Below, in pieces: positions 10,112-22,115 of a stretch of DNA of 64,000 nucleotides. Location of the stretch: contig MCFE01000111.1 in NCBI GenBank assembly GCA_002104905.1, positions 1 to 64,000 of the forward strand, read 5' to 3'. The translations under genes were made by a program, and so were the position numbers. The notes under the pieces were generated by a model that saw only the letters and a list, made by a program, of their open reading frames with translations, did no database searches and was not told the DNA's origin. The stretch is from Basidiobolus meristosporus CBS 931.73. Taxonomy: Eukaryota > Basidiobolomycota > Basidiobolomycetes > Basidiobolales > Basidiobolaceae. Each line of letters begins with the position of its first letter. Position 1 is the stretch's first letter.

Positions 10112-11483
10112 GATATACGTGCTGTACTATAGGGATGCAAGGAGGTAAAATACAAAGCACGGGCGTTTCTTCGTGTAGCGTTCCACTAGCTTACTAGGGG
10201 AGAAGAAATGGGTAAATAAACCGGTGGCATGATAGTGGCCCGACACACTCGAAGAAAGCGTTGCTTCGTGTCTGTACGAGTTGGTGGACTCATGCCGACA
10301 TGCACAAGAGAGTGTGCGCGAAGCGGCGTGTGCGCGAATTGTAGTTCAGTGCCGAAATAAAATAGACTTCTACTTACTTTAGAATAAAATAGGGAAATAA
10401 TATTATTACGATATAATGGCAGGAACTAAATATGATATAGATGACGAAAATCGGGACTAAAGGGAAAAGTATATATATATAGTGTATATATAAAGTGAAA
10501 GTCTACTGAAGAAGCAGGAAAGCTTATTAAAGAATAAAGCAAAGCAAAGGAGAGAATAAGATTGGTAATTTGAATGAAAGAAATGGAATGTATAAAAGAG
10601 AAAATTATTTTAGCTGATTATATATATCTAATATAACTTGGACTAACGCGTCAAATCGTCAAACAGTCATTATGGAGAGCTTGGGCGGCGCCATTGCGGA
10701 TTATAAAGGATCAGTATAAATGGTGGGTAACGCTTGTATGTACCCCCTTACTATAAACGGAAAGGCCATGATGAGTTCACGCAGAGTTAGGATAAGCACC
10801 TTTATATTTAATATGGAAATTAAAATAAAACTTAAGCGCGGAAAGAGTGGATCAGTGGATAGGAGAGGAGGCTGCCGATTAAGGACCAATGAATCACCGT
10901 GCATGTCGAGTTATCCACGATTTACTGCCCCTCGAGCGCTGGTAACTTACCCAGTAGCCACGGGTATCAACGGGTAGTTGGTTAGTCATCAATGTCCCAA
11001 ATGCGCGGCATGTGACCTCAGGAGACACGCCAAGACGAGGGAGCTATAGGTTGGGTCGGCTCAGTTGGACTTCCTACCACACGTGGAGTGGATAGACTTA
11101 AGCAACTCTTGTGCAAAATGAATAACGAAAAATTTTCGTGATTCCTGAATTTTTTTGAGATCCGAGTCAGCCCGACGGGAAGATTTTTTTGAAGTCAGGA
11201 CGGGAGAGATATATGGACAATGAGTGTATGTAAACCACCCTCTTCCCGCTGCCCATACCTCTCGAGCGTACTCTTGAAGGTAGAGTATATGTTTTTTCAC
11301 AGATCACGATTAGTTAGATTAGCGATTAGTGGCAAACTTGGACACGTATGAGTAGAATGTAGTGGCAGGGTGTAGACGCAGTAGGCTGGGTTCACCAATA
11401 TATAGAATCAATCCATCCATCATGTTCACCGTTTGTTAACCATTATTCTTTCTATTCCGAATGGGTTAGGTCAATCAATAGAA
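10112..11483. other. Divergent intergenic region between the HMG gene and RPL17
   Basis: Holds the upstream regions of two divergently transcribed genes. An AT-rich stretch at 10380-10640 includes a TATATATATAGTGTATATATA run near 10470. No ORF or RNA gene recognised. Confidence 0.5.
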
Positions 11484-12035
11484 ATGGTCAGATACTCTGC
11501 CACTCCTGCTAACAGCGCTAAGTCTGCTCAAACCCGCGGTTCTTACCTCCGTGTTCACTTCAAGAACACCCGTGAGGCCGCTGCCGCCATTTCTGGAATG
11601 AAGTTGCAAAAGGCCATCACCTACTTGGAGGATGTCAAGTCCCACAAGCAATGCATTCCTTTCCGTCGTTTCGCCGGTGGTATTGGTCGTTGTGCTCAAG
11701 CTAAGGCTTTTGGTACCACCAAGGGTCGCTGGCCTGTTAAATCTGCTGAGTTCTTGTTGGGTCTCCTCAAGAACGCTGAAAGCAATGCTGAGAACAAGGG
11801 TTTGGAAATCGAAACTTTGATCGTCAAGCACATCCAAGTCAACCAAGCACCTAAGCAACGCAGACGTACTTATCGTGCCCACGGTAGAATCAACCCTTAC
11901 ATGAGCAGCCCTTGCCACATTGAAATCATTGTTGCTGAGGAGGATGCCACCGTCAAGCGTGAGGATGATGGAAAGTCTCCCAAGCTTAACAAGCGTCAAT
12001 TGGCTCGTAAGAGATTGGTTGCCAGCCGTCAATAG
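11484..12035 (+). CDS. RPL17: 60S ribosomal protein uL22 (L17)
   Basis: Cytosolic large-subunit protein near the peptide exit tunnel. The 183-aa product (yeast L17 has 184) begins [20 protein letters not shown] and contains the family-typical [35 protein letters not shown] and [20 protein letters not shown] segments. The basic tail ends [14 protein letters not shown]. The start is the ATG at 11484; the frame runs 51 bases further upstream, but no family member has that extension. No intron is present, unlike most neighbours. Codon use is strongly biased (many GGT, GCT, AAG), as expected of a highly expressed gene. AATAAAATG lies just after the stop. Confidence 0.97.
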   Translation: MVRYSATPANSAKSAQTRGSYLRVHFKNTREAAAAISGMKLQKAITYLEDVKSHKQCIPFRRFAGGIGRCAQAKAFGTTKGRWPVKSAEFLLGLLKNAESNAENKGLEIETLIVKHIQVNQAPKQRRRTYRAHGRINPYMSSPCHIEIIVAEEDATVKREDDGKSPKLNKRQLARKRLVASRQ

Positions 12036-12168
12036 GTTCGTTCCCGATGATATCAAAGCTATCGACTTAATACAAATAAAATGAATTGATCATTGATCAT
12101 GCAGTGTTTATTAATTTGGATTAAATGACATAAGTATGTGTAAATATAAACAGGAATGTTGATTCTAT

Positions 12169-14712
12169 TCACATGGAAACTACAGTGTGCTTGGCGTCGG
12201 AGACCCTATTGTTGCCAAGGAGCTGGCTTTTAAGCTCTTTCCTTGTCTGCAGCTTTTGTCCATGACCGGAATTTACCAGTCGGTAAAGGGAGAGGAATGC
12301 AAATATTGACATCACCACGTAGAGCATCACCATCATCACAATGTTAACAAAGATCGAGAATCCACCATCCAATGATAGACTGCGAAGTTGCTGTTCTCCT
12401 ACATCTTGTCCTTGTATCACTAGTCCACGGAACTGATTCTTGGCTAATGCAGCAAAGCTATATTTGATTGGACTAAGCCATTGAATCCACCCAAGGTAGA
12501 CTGGGGCGCTTCCGTTGTTCAGGAAGAATCCACCGAACATCATCAGGGGAAGCACAACCAAGGGGACCACTGCCAATGCAACCTGAAGCTGCTTGAATAA
12601 ACTGGCGATAAACATACCAAAGGCTGAGCCAACCAAGGACATGACCACGTTGGTCAACATGTAGATGAAGAATTTGCCAGCATCCGCTTGGTACCCTATC
12701 ATCCAATAGGTGATGCTCGAGAAGATCACCGGGATGAAGAGGTTGATCGGGAGTTCCACAATGATTTTCGAGAAGTAGTACGACTTCAGGGTGTAGTAGC
12801 CGCTTCCATGTTCCCGCTGGAACACTGCTCGTTCTTCGGAAAATACTGAGATCAGCGGCATCACAGTAGAGAAGAATCCATTAACAACGATAAAAAACAA
12901 TGAACCCGAGTAATCCTAGTGATGTGAAGAGATTCCAGTTAGCGTCTGAACGACAACAATGGCATTGTGTGGGTGCATGTGCTTATCACCTACCTGAATT
13001 TGTGCCGAAATCTGGCTCTTGCGTGGAATTTGTAAATAGATCAGACCAATCAACAGTGAGAAGAATATCGTCTGTCCAAGTCGTGCCTTGAAGATCATCT
13101 TGTTGCGAAGAACATTGTGCCATGCTCGCTTCAGGAGGAACTGGAACTGGGTCTTGAACCCACTCCGATACTTGAGCATGCGTGCAGTGATGGGGTTCAC
13201 AATTGGTTGCTGGGCCACCTTCAAAAGCTCATGGGCTTGAGGTGAGCTTTCCCATGATGTGATAACATCAGTGAGTCGGTTCTTCTCAGCAATATCATTT
13301 TCGATCCTTGAGCTTCGTTGATGATCACCGCTATCGCTTGTAACGGCATTTGCGTCAAACTGGAAAAGGACATTCATGAAGATATAATCAGCGGGATTGG
13401 TGTACATCGGACACTGGTAGCCTATCGAAGCGTAGTAGTCTACCGCCTTCGAGGCCTCCCCAAAGTACGTGATCTTCCCCTCGGTCATGATCATCAGGTC
13501 ATCGAACATATGGAAGATTTCGGACGAGGGCTGATGCATCACCGTGATCACTGTTCTTCCATTCGCCGCCAACAGCTTCAGGATGTGGACCACCATCATG
13601 GCTGTGTAGGCGTCCAATCCTGAGGTGGGCTCATCGAGGAAAAGGATCGATGGGTCAGTCACCATCTCCATCGCAATCGCCGCTCTCTTTCTCTCTCCCC
13701 CCGAGACCCCCTTCATCGTGGCCGTCCCAATGAGGGTGTCGGCCGCCTTCTCCATTTGCAATAGCGAGAGGACCTCTTGAAGCTTCCCCGCGCGCTCCGC
13801 CTCACTCATCTCTGGCGAGCGAAGCTTGATTGACATCATGACAGCTTCCTTCACCGTCATCGTTCCGAGAATAAGGTCATCCTGATGCACATAGCCTGAG
13901 ATAAGTCGAATGGCTGATCCAGTGACCTTTCTTCCGTTCACAAGGATGTCACCACCGATCTTTCCTCTGTTGGTGGCTCCTGCCTGTAGAATCAAACCAA
14001 TCGAGATTAGTCAGATTTCCAAACTACCGATCAGGGTGGGCGTGATTGTGTGTGTGTGTGTGTGCATGCATGTAATATAGTGAATTAAGCGATACACATC
14101 TGAAGCATTGACTGAGCAGACATCAAGATCGCGTATGATTATGCTGATGGCTGATTCAGTGGGTAAGCTGCTCAACGAGCAATATTCGATGGTTGCAGCA
14201 ACCCGCCAATCAGCCACAACAATCGTACATTGATGCACCAATGATGTCTCAATCATAACTGCCTTTTGTGAACTCGCTTAGATCGGTGAAAGGATGTGGT
14301 GGGGTGGGGTGGGGGTAGGAGTAGGGTGGAGCGGTGTGCGGTGTGTGGTGTGGTGGAGTGAATATAATACTTACAAGAATGTTGATCAAGCTGGTCTTTC
14401 CTGATCCACTGGGTCTGTATTCGTTCAAGATTGAGGTTACCTCGCTTTAGTAAGCATAACGCGTGCAAGCTTTGTCTGATTCGCCACTTACCCAAGAATC
14501 GCGGTTACTCTTCCTGGCTGAAAGACTCCGGTCAACCCCTTCAAGATTTGCTTCTCGGCCATTGGCCTCTTGGAGAAGAAGCCGGACTTCTTCGAGGTAT
14601 CTTTTACCGGGACAGAGTAGGTCAGATCCTTGAAGACGATTTGAACGGGCTCAGGCTTTGACAGGTACTTTCCAGGCATGGCCAGGTGTGTGTCCTGATT
14701 AGAAGAGTTCAT
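12169..14712 (-). CDS. ABCG-type half-transporter, left copy (665 aa)
   Basis: ATP-driven membrane exporter, a WBC/ABCG half-transporter expected to work as a dimer. Exons on the minus strand are 14712-14492, 14414-14375, 13983-12994 and 12915-12169, the same structure as the right copy. Walker A (GPSGSGKTS, about residues 74-82) is split by intron 1. The signature VSGGERKR is near residue 180 and Walker B ILFLDEPTSGLD starts near 200, followed by VITVMHQPSSEIF. The membrane domain begins around FLLKRAWHNVLRNK and carries about six TM segments. The start is ATG at 14712, giving MNSSNQDTHLAMPGK. It differs from the right copy mainly at the first residues, in the linker around DANAVTSDSGDHQRSS, and near the C-terminus (ends HTVVSM). 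Intron 2 is unusually long (391 nt) and holds a (GT)n run. Confidence 0.93.
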
Positions 14713-15600
14713 CGACTGCGGAATAAAATACAAGCACGTTTTTGGATGGATTGTCACAAAGTAGTCAGGCGTTTATATAGAGACCTTCGCGAATGGTCAA
14801 TAATATCTGCTGGGAGCCGCTCCCGATTGACGATTGGCAACAAGAACCCCCTTTCGCACCTGAATCAACACTCTATCAAATAGGCTACACGGCAGGATAC
14901 AATTATTGATCCACACCCCCCGAACAACGATGAATAGCTTAGAAACGTAATATCCAACAAGAATAGGATCAATCCTGTAACGCGAGAGTAGGGTTGGTCC
15001 GCAGCGATACCGATTTGGGTTAGCACTAGGAAGAGGGGTATTGGTTGCATAAAGTTATCTAATTGCGATATGGAGACACAACCTTACCAGTAGCTTTACC
15101 TGCTACTAATAATTAGCCGATAGGTAGCGATACGATGGCCTCAAAAAGCAACAACTGTCCGCAGTTGGATTGGCCCATCTAATCAATCGGCGGAAAAACG
15201 GAGGAATTTTTGTAAGCATTTCCCTTGAATAAGATGATTATAGCTCACAGCTTAAAATGATTACCTCATACATTTCTACTGCGGAGGTCAAGCTTAGATT
15301 AAGTTTATTTCGTGTCTAAAAGTCCTGATGTGAGCGGTAGAATGGAGTATTTGTTGACCGTCCGAAACCTTAAACTGTAAGCAAAATCCGAAATACTGGT
15401 GCGCTTGCTTACCACATCGTGGAGATCCACGAAGATATTGGGCATCTATTTTTGAATGTGTTCAAGAAGAAAGCCTTTTCCGTTCACCCCAATCATCCGG
15501 CAACCTCGTTCCTTCAGACATATAAAGCCGGGGTTCGTTCCCTGATCCAACATTAACTTTTCTGAATCTCTAATTATCATCAATTTGAGACAATACACTC
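14713..15600. promoter_or_regulatory. Unique spacer and divergent promoter between the paired ABCG genes
   Basis: About 890 bp separates the start codons. A TATATAAA-type box for the left gene lies at about 14772-14780 (minus strand) and a TATAAA for the right gene at about 15520. The two halves of the spacer show no obvious similarity to each other, so the inverted repeat stops near the start codons and the genes could be regulated independently. Confidence 0.6.
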
Positions 15601-18151
15601 ATGATCCCTCCTGCCCAGGACACACAGCTGGCCATGCCTGGAAAGTACCTGTCAAAGCCTGAGCCCGTTCAAATCGTCTTCAAGGATCTGACCTACTCTG
15701 TCCCGGTAAAAGATACCTCGAAGAAGTCCGGCTTCTTCTCCAAGAGGCCAATGGCCGAGAAGCAAATCTTGAAGGGGTTGACCGGAGTCTTTCAGCCAGG
15801 AAGAGTAACCGCGATTCTTGGGTAAGTGGCGAATCAGACAAAGCTTGCACGCGTTATGCTTACTAAAGCGAGGTAACCTCAATCTTGAACGAATACAGAC
15901 CCAGTGGATCAGGAAAGACCAGCTTGATCAACATTCTTGTAAGTATTATATTCACTCCACCACACCACACACCGCACACCGCTCCACCCTACTCCTACCC
16001 CCACCCCCACCCCACCACATCCTTTCACCGATCTAAGCGAGTTCACAAAAGGCAGTTATGATTGAGACATCATTGGTGCATCAATGTACGATTGTTGTGG
16101 CTGATTGGCGGGTTGCTGCAACCATCGAATATTGCTCGTTGAGCAGCTTACCCACTGAATCAGCCATCAGCATAATCATACGCGATCTTGATGTCTGCTC
16201 AGTCAATGCTTCAGATGTGTATCGCTTAATTCACTATATCACATGCATACATACACACACACACTCACACTCACACTCACACACAATCATGCCCACCCTG
16301 ATCGGTAGTTTGGAAATCTGACTAATCTCGATTGGTTTGATTCTACAGGCAGGAGCCACCAACAGAGGAAAGATCGGTGGTGACATCCTTGTGAACGGAA
16401 GAAAAGTCACTGGATCAGCCATTCGACTTATCTCAGGCTATGTGCATCAGGATGACCTTATTCTCGGAACGATGACGGTGAAGGAAGCTGTCATGATGTC
16501 AATCAAGCTTCGCTCGCCAGAGATGAGTGAGGCGGAGCGCGCGGGGAAGCTTCAAGAGATCCTCTCGCTATTGCAAATGGAGAAGGCGGCCGACACCCTC
16601 ATTGGGACGGCCACGATGAAGGGGGTCTCGGGGGGAGAGAGAAAGAGAGCGGCGATTGCGATGGAGATGGTGACTGACCCATCGATCCTTTTCCTCGATG
16701 AGCCCACCTCAGGATTGGACGCCTACACAGCCATGATGGTGGTCCACATCCTGAAGCTGTTGGCGGCGAATGGAAGAACGGTGATCACGGTGATGCATCA
16801 GCCCTCGTCCGAAATCTTCCATATGTTCGATGACCTGATGATCATGACCGAGGGGAAGATCACGTACTTTGGGGAGGCCTCGAAGGCGGTAGATTACTAC
16901 GCTTCGATAGGCTACCAGTGTCCGATGTACACCAATCCCGCTGATTATATCTTCATGAATGTCCTTTTCCAGTTTGACCCAGATATGACCAAAGGTGACA
17001 ACGCTGGCTCCAGAGAAAAGGCCAGGATCGAAAGTGATATTGCTGAGAAGAACCGACTCACTGATGTTATCACATCATGGGAAAGCTCACCTCAAGCCCA
17101 TGAGCTTTTGAAGGTGGCCCAGCAACCAATTGTGAACCCCATCACTGCACGCATGCTCAAGTATCGGAGCGGGTTCAAGACCCAGTTCCAGTTCCTCCTG
17201 AAGCGAGCATGGCACAATGTTCTTCGCAACAAGATGATCTTCAAGGCACGACTTGGACAGACGATATTCTTCTCACTGTTGATTGGTCTGATCTATTTAC
17301 AAATTCCACGCAAGAGCCAGATTTCGGCACAAATTCAGGTAGGTGATAAGCACATGCACCCACACAATGCCATTGTTATCGTTCAGACGCTAACTGGAAT
17401 CTCTTCACATCACTAGGATTACTCGGGTTCATTGTTCTTTGTCATTGTTAATGGATTCTTCTCTACTGTGATGCCAATGATCTCAGTATTTTCCGAAGAG
17501 CGAGCAGTGTTTCAGCGGGAACATGGAAGCGGCTACTACACCCTGAAGTCGTACTACTTCTCGAAAATCATTGTGGAACTCCCGATCAACCTCTTCATCC
17601 CGGTGATCTTCTCGAGCATCACCTATTGGATGATAGGGTACCAAGCGGATGCTGGCAAATTCTTCATCTACATGTTGACCAACGTGGTCATGTCCCTGGT
17701 CGGCTCAGCCTTTGGTATGTTTGTCGCCAGCTTGTTCAAGCAGCTTCAGGTCGCATTGGCAGTGGTCCCCTTGGTTGTGCTTCCCCTGATGATGTTCGGT
17801 GGATTCTTCCTGAACAACGGAAGCGCCCCAGTCTACCTTGGGTGGATTCAATGGATCAGTCCCATCAAGTATGGATTTGCATCGATTGCCAAGAATCAGT
17901 TCCATGGACTAGTAATACAAGGACAAGCTATCGGAGAACAACAGCTTCGCAGTCTATCACTGGATGGGGGATTCTCGATCTTTGTAAACATTGTGATGAT
18001 GTTGGTACTCTATGTCGCAGTGTCAATCCTCTCGTTCATCTCCCTCTACCGGCTGGTGAACTCCGGTAGTGGACAGAAGCTACAAACGAGAAAGGAGCTC
18101 AAGAACCAGCTTCTCAACAACCCTCCTCACGATATCAGCATCAAAATGTAA
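15601..18151 (+). CDS. ABCG-type half-transporter, right copy (661 aa)
   Basis: Mirror-image paralogue of the left copy. Exons are 15601-15821, 15899-15938, 16349-17338 and 17417-18151. All phases agree, giving 661 aa. Walker A (GPSGSGKTS) is at about residues 74-82, the signature VSGGERKR near 180, Walker B near 200, and six predicted TM segments fill the second half. Intron 1 (77 nt) is identical in sequence to that of the left copy. Intron 2 (410 nt) differs mostly in CA-repeat length. Distinct regions are the first residues (MIPPAQDTQ), the linker (PDMTKGDNAGSREKARIES) and the tail (HDISIKM). The family exports lipids, sterols or toxic compounds; the substrate here is not inferable. Confidence 0.93.
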
Positions 18152-18540
18152 ACGTCGACCATCGCATTATAAATAGTACCATTAATTCATTAATAGTAAA
18201 TGAGGATTTGCAGAAGGCATACATGTCAGGCTTGAAATAAAAGAACCATTTCGTAAACCACGCTGGATGGTTGTCAGTATTGAACAATAGAATCTTTGGT
18301 GTACGAGTACTTCTCAAATCATCCAAATCAATATATTGTATTCTATTACGATCCGAATAAATGATTGATGTATCTACTATGCTGAGATGCCGGATAGTAA
18401 TCGACACTCTAACGGCACATCAACTGGATCATTATCAATAGGTTTATTTGGAATTTCACGGATGACTCTATGCTAATAGGATAAGGCAGAATATAGGGTA
18501 AATATACAAGTGTAGAAACTTTACGCAGCTGATTCAACGA

Positions 18541-20450
18541 TTAGTGTTTTTCAGCATCACCCAAGATTTTGTTGACCGAGAGACCGTCGGAATCCGAGTC
18601 AGAATCATACTGAGCAAAGTTGTTGGACTCCAAATATTGGTCGAGCTTGCCGGCGGCGGCAAGAACAAGCCCAACGAATGGTGGGGATGGCTTCAAGGGT
18701 CTGGTGATGTACTCGGGGTGGAATTGGGCAGCAACGAAGTAAGGATGGTCCTCCTTCTCGAGGATGATCATTCTCTCGCCCTTCTCATCACGACCGATGA
18801 ACTTAAGACCCTTGGCTTCCAAGGCATCGATATATGCGGGGTTGATTTCGTATCTGTGACGATGACGCTCTTCGACGGTCTTGGCACCCTTGTACAATCT
18901 GCGGATCTTGCTGTTTTCGCTACCATCTTGGAAAATGGTGGGACGGACACCAAGACGCATAGTACCGCCAAGGTGGGTCTTGGAGATCTCGGGCATGTAG
19001 ATAGCGATGGGATGAGGAGTATCTTCAACAAACTCGGCCGAATGAGCGTTCTCCAAGCCCAACACGTTGCGGGCAAACTCGGTGGCGGCCAATTGGAGAC
19101 CCAAGCAGATACCAAGGAATGGAACGTTGTGTTCACGAGCCCACTTGATGGCAAGCATCTTGCCCTCAGTACCGCGGATACCGAAACCACCAGGAATCAA
19201 GATACCGTCGGCAGAGCACACCGCTTGCCAGGAATCGTGGTACTTGATGGGATCCTTATGTTGGGCTTCGGGCTCGAGATCGGTACCTTCGACCCACTTA
19301 ATGTTGAGCTTCAGGTTGGAGGAAAGGGAAGCATGCTCCAAAGCCTTGACCACGGAGCAGTAAGAGTCGTGCAAGAAGGTGTACTTGCCGACCAAAGCAA
19401 TGGTGACCTCATCTTGAGGGCGATCGTGTCTGAGGGCAACCTGTCTCCACTTGCTCCACAACTCATGACCCTCACGGACCATGGATGGGGAGATACTGAT
19501 CGAGTCCAAGTTGAGTCTCTTGCGGAAGGCCTCCAAGGCACCCTGTTGTTGGAGCAACAAGGGGACATGGTAGATGGAGGAAACATCACGAACGGCCAGA
19601 ACACACTCGGGGTTGACGTGGCAGAACATGGAGATCTTGTCGCGGATTCCCTCGTCGAGGGGCTTGGAACTACGACAGGCGATGAAGTCGGGGTTCAATC
19701 CCAAACCGCGCAAATCACGGATACTGGCCTGGGTGGGCTTGGTCTTCTGCTCTCCAACGGAGCCAACGACAGGGATCAGGGAGACGTGAATCAACGCGAA
19801 GTTCTCGTGGCCGACACGGAACTGGAACTGACGCATGGCCTCGACGAATGGAGCGGACTCGATATCTCCGACGGTACCGCCCAACTCGATGATACAAACA
19901 TCGGGCTCCTCTCCACTATCGTCAACTGGGTTCTTGCTGACGGTCTCAACCCAGTCCTGGATAGCGTCGGTGATGTGGGGAACCACCTGGACAGTCTTCC
20001 CAAGGTAGTCACCCTTTCTTTCCTTCTCAATGACATTTCTGTAAACCTTTCCGGTGGTGATGTTGTTTTCCCTGGAGAGGGTGACATCCAAGAATCTCTC
20101 GTAGTTACCAAGATCCAAATCGACCTCGCCACCATCATCGAGAACGAAGACCTCACCTAAGGATCGAATGAAAACATGTTAGCCTTCCTGTGGTGGTGTA
20201 CGATGGGTTTCGTCGAGGCAACACCGCGGGTGCTCCTCGGATATTTCAGATGCATTTATTTCCAAAGTGCCACAAACATACCGTGATCAAGAGGGCTGAG
20301 GGTACCAGCGTCAATGTTCAAGTAAGGATCAATCTTGATGGCGGTCACCCGGAGACCCAGGGTCTTGAGCAACAATCCGGTCGAGGAAGCGATGATTCCC
20401 TTGCCAATACCGGAGATGACACCACCAGAGACCAAAATGTATTTAACCAT
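18541..20450 (-). CDS. URA7: CTP synthase (glutamine-hydrolysing), 594 aa
   Basis: Converts UTP, ATP and glutamine to CTP, the last step of pyrimidine nucleotide synthesis (EC 6.3.4.2), in the cytosol. Two exons on the minus strand, 20450-20282 and 20156-18541, with consistent phase. The N-terminal synthetase domain starts [19 protein letters not shown] (P-loop) and carries [15 protein letters not shown] and [20 protein letters not shown], the latter spanning the splice junction. The C-terminal class I glutamine amidotransferase domain has GGFGIRG, the nucleophile in FLGICLGLQ (Cys407) and FHPEYITRP, which carries the His and Glu. Length matches eukaryotic CTP synthases. It converges tail to tail with the right ABCG gene (389 bp). 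The 538-aa ORF on the opposite strand is a shadow. Confidence 0.97.
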
Positions 20451-20970
20451 GATAGTTTATATTAATATAGAATAATACAAGAGGGGAAAGGATGATCTGA
20501 AGGTAGCTAACAGCCCGAACGCTATCTGTTCGGGAAAGAAAGGCTGAACAGAGCGAGTCCATTTGTACCTTTCGAAATCCCAGCAAATCCCACCAATCCC
20601 CCCTGCAATTTTTTTTCTCCCATTGAGGGTTCCCAAAAAGGTCATCGCTTTTTTTGTCACTCGAGGGGGGGGGGGGCCGCTGGAAATCCCATCATAAATA
20701 TCGTATTGAATCCAATGGCGATTTCGCTCACTTGCGGAATATTCCTGGGGGCATGGGCCAATCATCGGTCCCGGCCGAGGCCCCCACAGCCAATTGTGGT
20801 CGGTCCTGTGAAAAAAAAACATTTTTTTTTATGGTTTCACGTACGTGATTGAATGATCACTTGCCTATCGATCGATCGTGCCAGGGATCGATCACGAAAC
20901 AACCGAGTACGATTAATCATTTGTTGCTCCAGACAATGCGCGAAAATGGCACCCAATTTTTGGAAAAGTC

Positions 20971-21042
20971 AACCCAGCCGGGGGTCGAACCCGGGACCTT
21001 CCGCTTAGGAGGCGGACGCTCTATCCACTGAGCTACGAGGTC
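20971..21042 (-). tRNA. trnR-CCU: tRNA-Arg, anticodon CCU
   Basis: A 72-nt cloverleaf with no intron: acceptor GACCTCG, D-arm GCTC/GAGC, anticodon stem TCCGC/GCGGA enclosing loop CTCCTAA (anticodon CCT, decodes AGG), T-arm CCGGG/CCCGG with loop TTCGACC. The B box GGTTCGACCCC fits, and a TTTT Pol III terminator follows within 5 bases. The acceptor stem pairs imperfectly: positions 1 and 5 are G-U, and position 6 is a C-U mismatch. Confidence 0.9.
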
Positions 21043-21677
21043 ATATACATTTTGTTAAAGAGTAAGCAGTCAATCGACGTTAACTGACATCAACGCATTC
21101 AAAGACGACCCAGTAGCCTGGGAAAGAGACAAATCACCAGACTCACACTAAGGTATAAATACCAATCATACAATCAAATAAAGTTGAAGTTTGGTTCGAA
21201 GTAGGAAGAACGGTAGAAACGATTATTACTTTGAATATGTTTCTACAAATCATTATCGTAATGTACGAGATAACGTACACGCTATCTATTTCTGTACTCT
21301 TAAAGTACGTAACAGTTTACTTGGAGAATTTGTTTTTTTACATCAAACAATCCCTACCTTCGTGCTGACTAAAAATTTCACCTTCGACATATTTATGTTT
21401 GTATAGCGATTGTAACTATTATTGAGCACGATTTAAACAGCAAACAGATAAGTTTAATCGTGGGGTTGTATGTAGATGGAGCTTTATATAAAGTAAACTT
21501 AGTTAACCAATAATGTCGACAAAAAATCAATGCTGAAAGTAGCGCCCTAAAACAATAACCCAATAACCCCCAAAACCTTTTTGGTGCACCCAAAAGTACA
21601 AAAATTTTGAAGAAATTGGTCAGGATTGACACTTCGCGTTAAAGTCTAAGCAAGCTGAACTCAAGTGCGTTTCCGAT
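21043..21677. other. Intergenic, upstream of the bS21m gene
   Basis: AT-rich. No gene, RNA or repeat recognised. Confidence 0.5.
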
Positions 21678-22115
21678 ATGTTGTTGAATCTGTGCAAAAC
21701 CACCTTGAGTAGATTGTCACCTGTGACCAGTTCAGCGGCCACCTCTATTCGTGCCACAACAACCTATATACAATCTTCTGGATACAGTACCTTTTCTTCT
21801 TACCTTTCTTCCAACGAAAAGGCCGAGAAGACCAAGGCAACCGCAACTGAGGTGCCCTCTTTCGAACAAGATTTTGAAGCAGGTATCTCACAAGGTCGCT
21901 CCGTAGCTGTACACAATGGAAACGTAATGCAGGCCTATCGTCGTCTGAACAATATCATCAAGGATAACAACATCCGTAAAGAGCTTCGCCAAAACGAGTA
22001 CTACGAAAGACCCTCGGTCAAGAAGCACAGACTTCGCATCGAGCGTAACCGCCGCCTCTTCCAAAGAATTGTAGCCAAGAAGGTTGCCTTGGTGATGCAA
22101 ATGAAGAATAGGTAG
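21678..22115 (+). CDS. MRP21: Mitochondrial small-subunit ribosomal protein bS21m (145 aa)
   Basis: Component of the mitochondrial 37S small ribosomal subunit. Residues 1 to about 45 are rich in Ser, Thr, Ala and Arg without acidic residues, fitting a mitochondrial targeting peptide. The S21 core is about 74-130: SVAVHNGNVMQAYRRLN, then IRKELRQNEYYERPS, then a basic helix with ERNRRLFQR. Single exon as read (AGG TAG at the end). A GTAGGAGT donor and TTTCCAG acceptor just at the stop could instead splice to a C-terminus one residue longer, with little effect on the protein. It lies about 690 bp upstream of, and co-directional with, the methyltransferase gene. Confidence 0.9.
   Translation: MLLNLCKTTLSRLSPVTSSAATSIRATTTYIQSSGYSTFSSYLSSNEKAEKTKATATEVPSFEQDFEAGISQGRSVAVHNGNVMQAYRRLNNIIKDNNIRKELRQNEYYERPSVKKHRLRIERNRRLFQRIVAKKVALVMQMKNR

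Larger units (their letters stand above)
12169..18151. repeat. Large inverted gene duplication (palindrome with about 0.9-kb spacer)
   Basis: The arms, about 12200-14690 and 15622-18100, hold the two ABCG genes head to head. Similarity extends through introns, including an identical intron 1. Divergence is patchy: high in the linker segment (about 13290-13380 versus 16970-17040) and at both gene ends, low between. That mosaic suggests ongoing gene conversion or a very recent duplication. Confidence 0.9.

Noticed and set aside
11475-12056. 193-aa minus-strand ORF over RPL17
   Set aside because: Shadow of the ribosomal protein gene, produced by biased codon use.
14040-14380. GT/CA microsatellite and G-rich runs in ABCG intron 2 as a regulatory element
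   Set aside because: Simple repeats that differ in length between the two arms; nothing beyond slippage is indicated.
18544-20160. 538-aa plus-strand ORF opposite CTP synthase
   Set aside because: It is the exact antisense of a highly conserved enzyme, and its composition (Gly/Leu/Asp/Val-rich) mirrors the sense codons. No domain.
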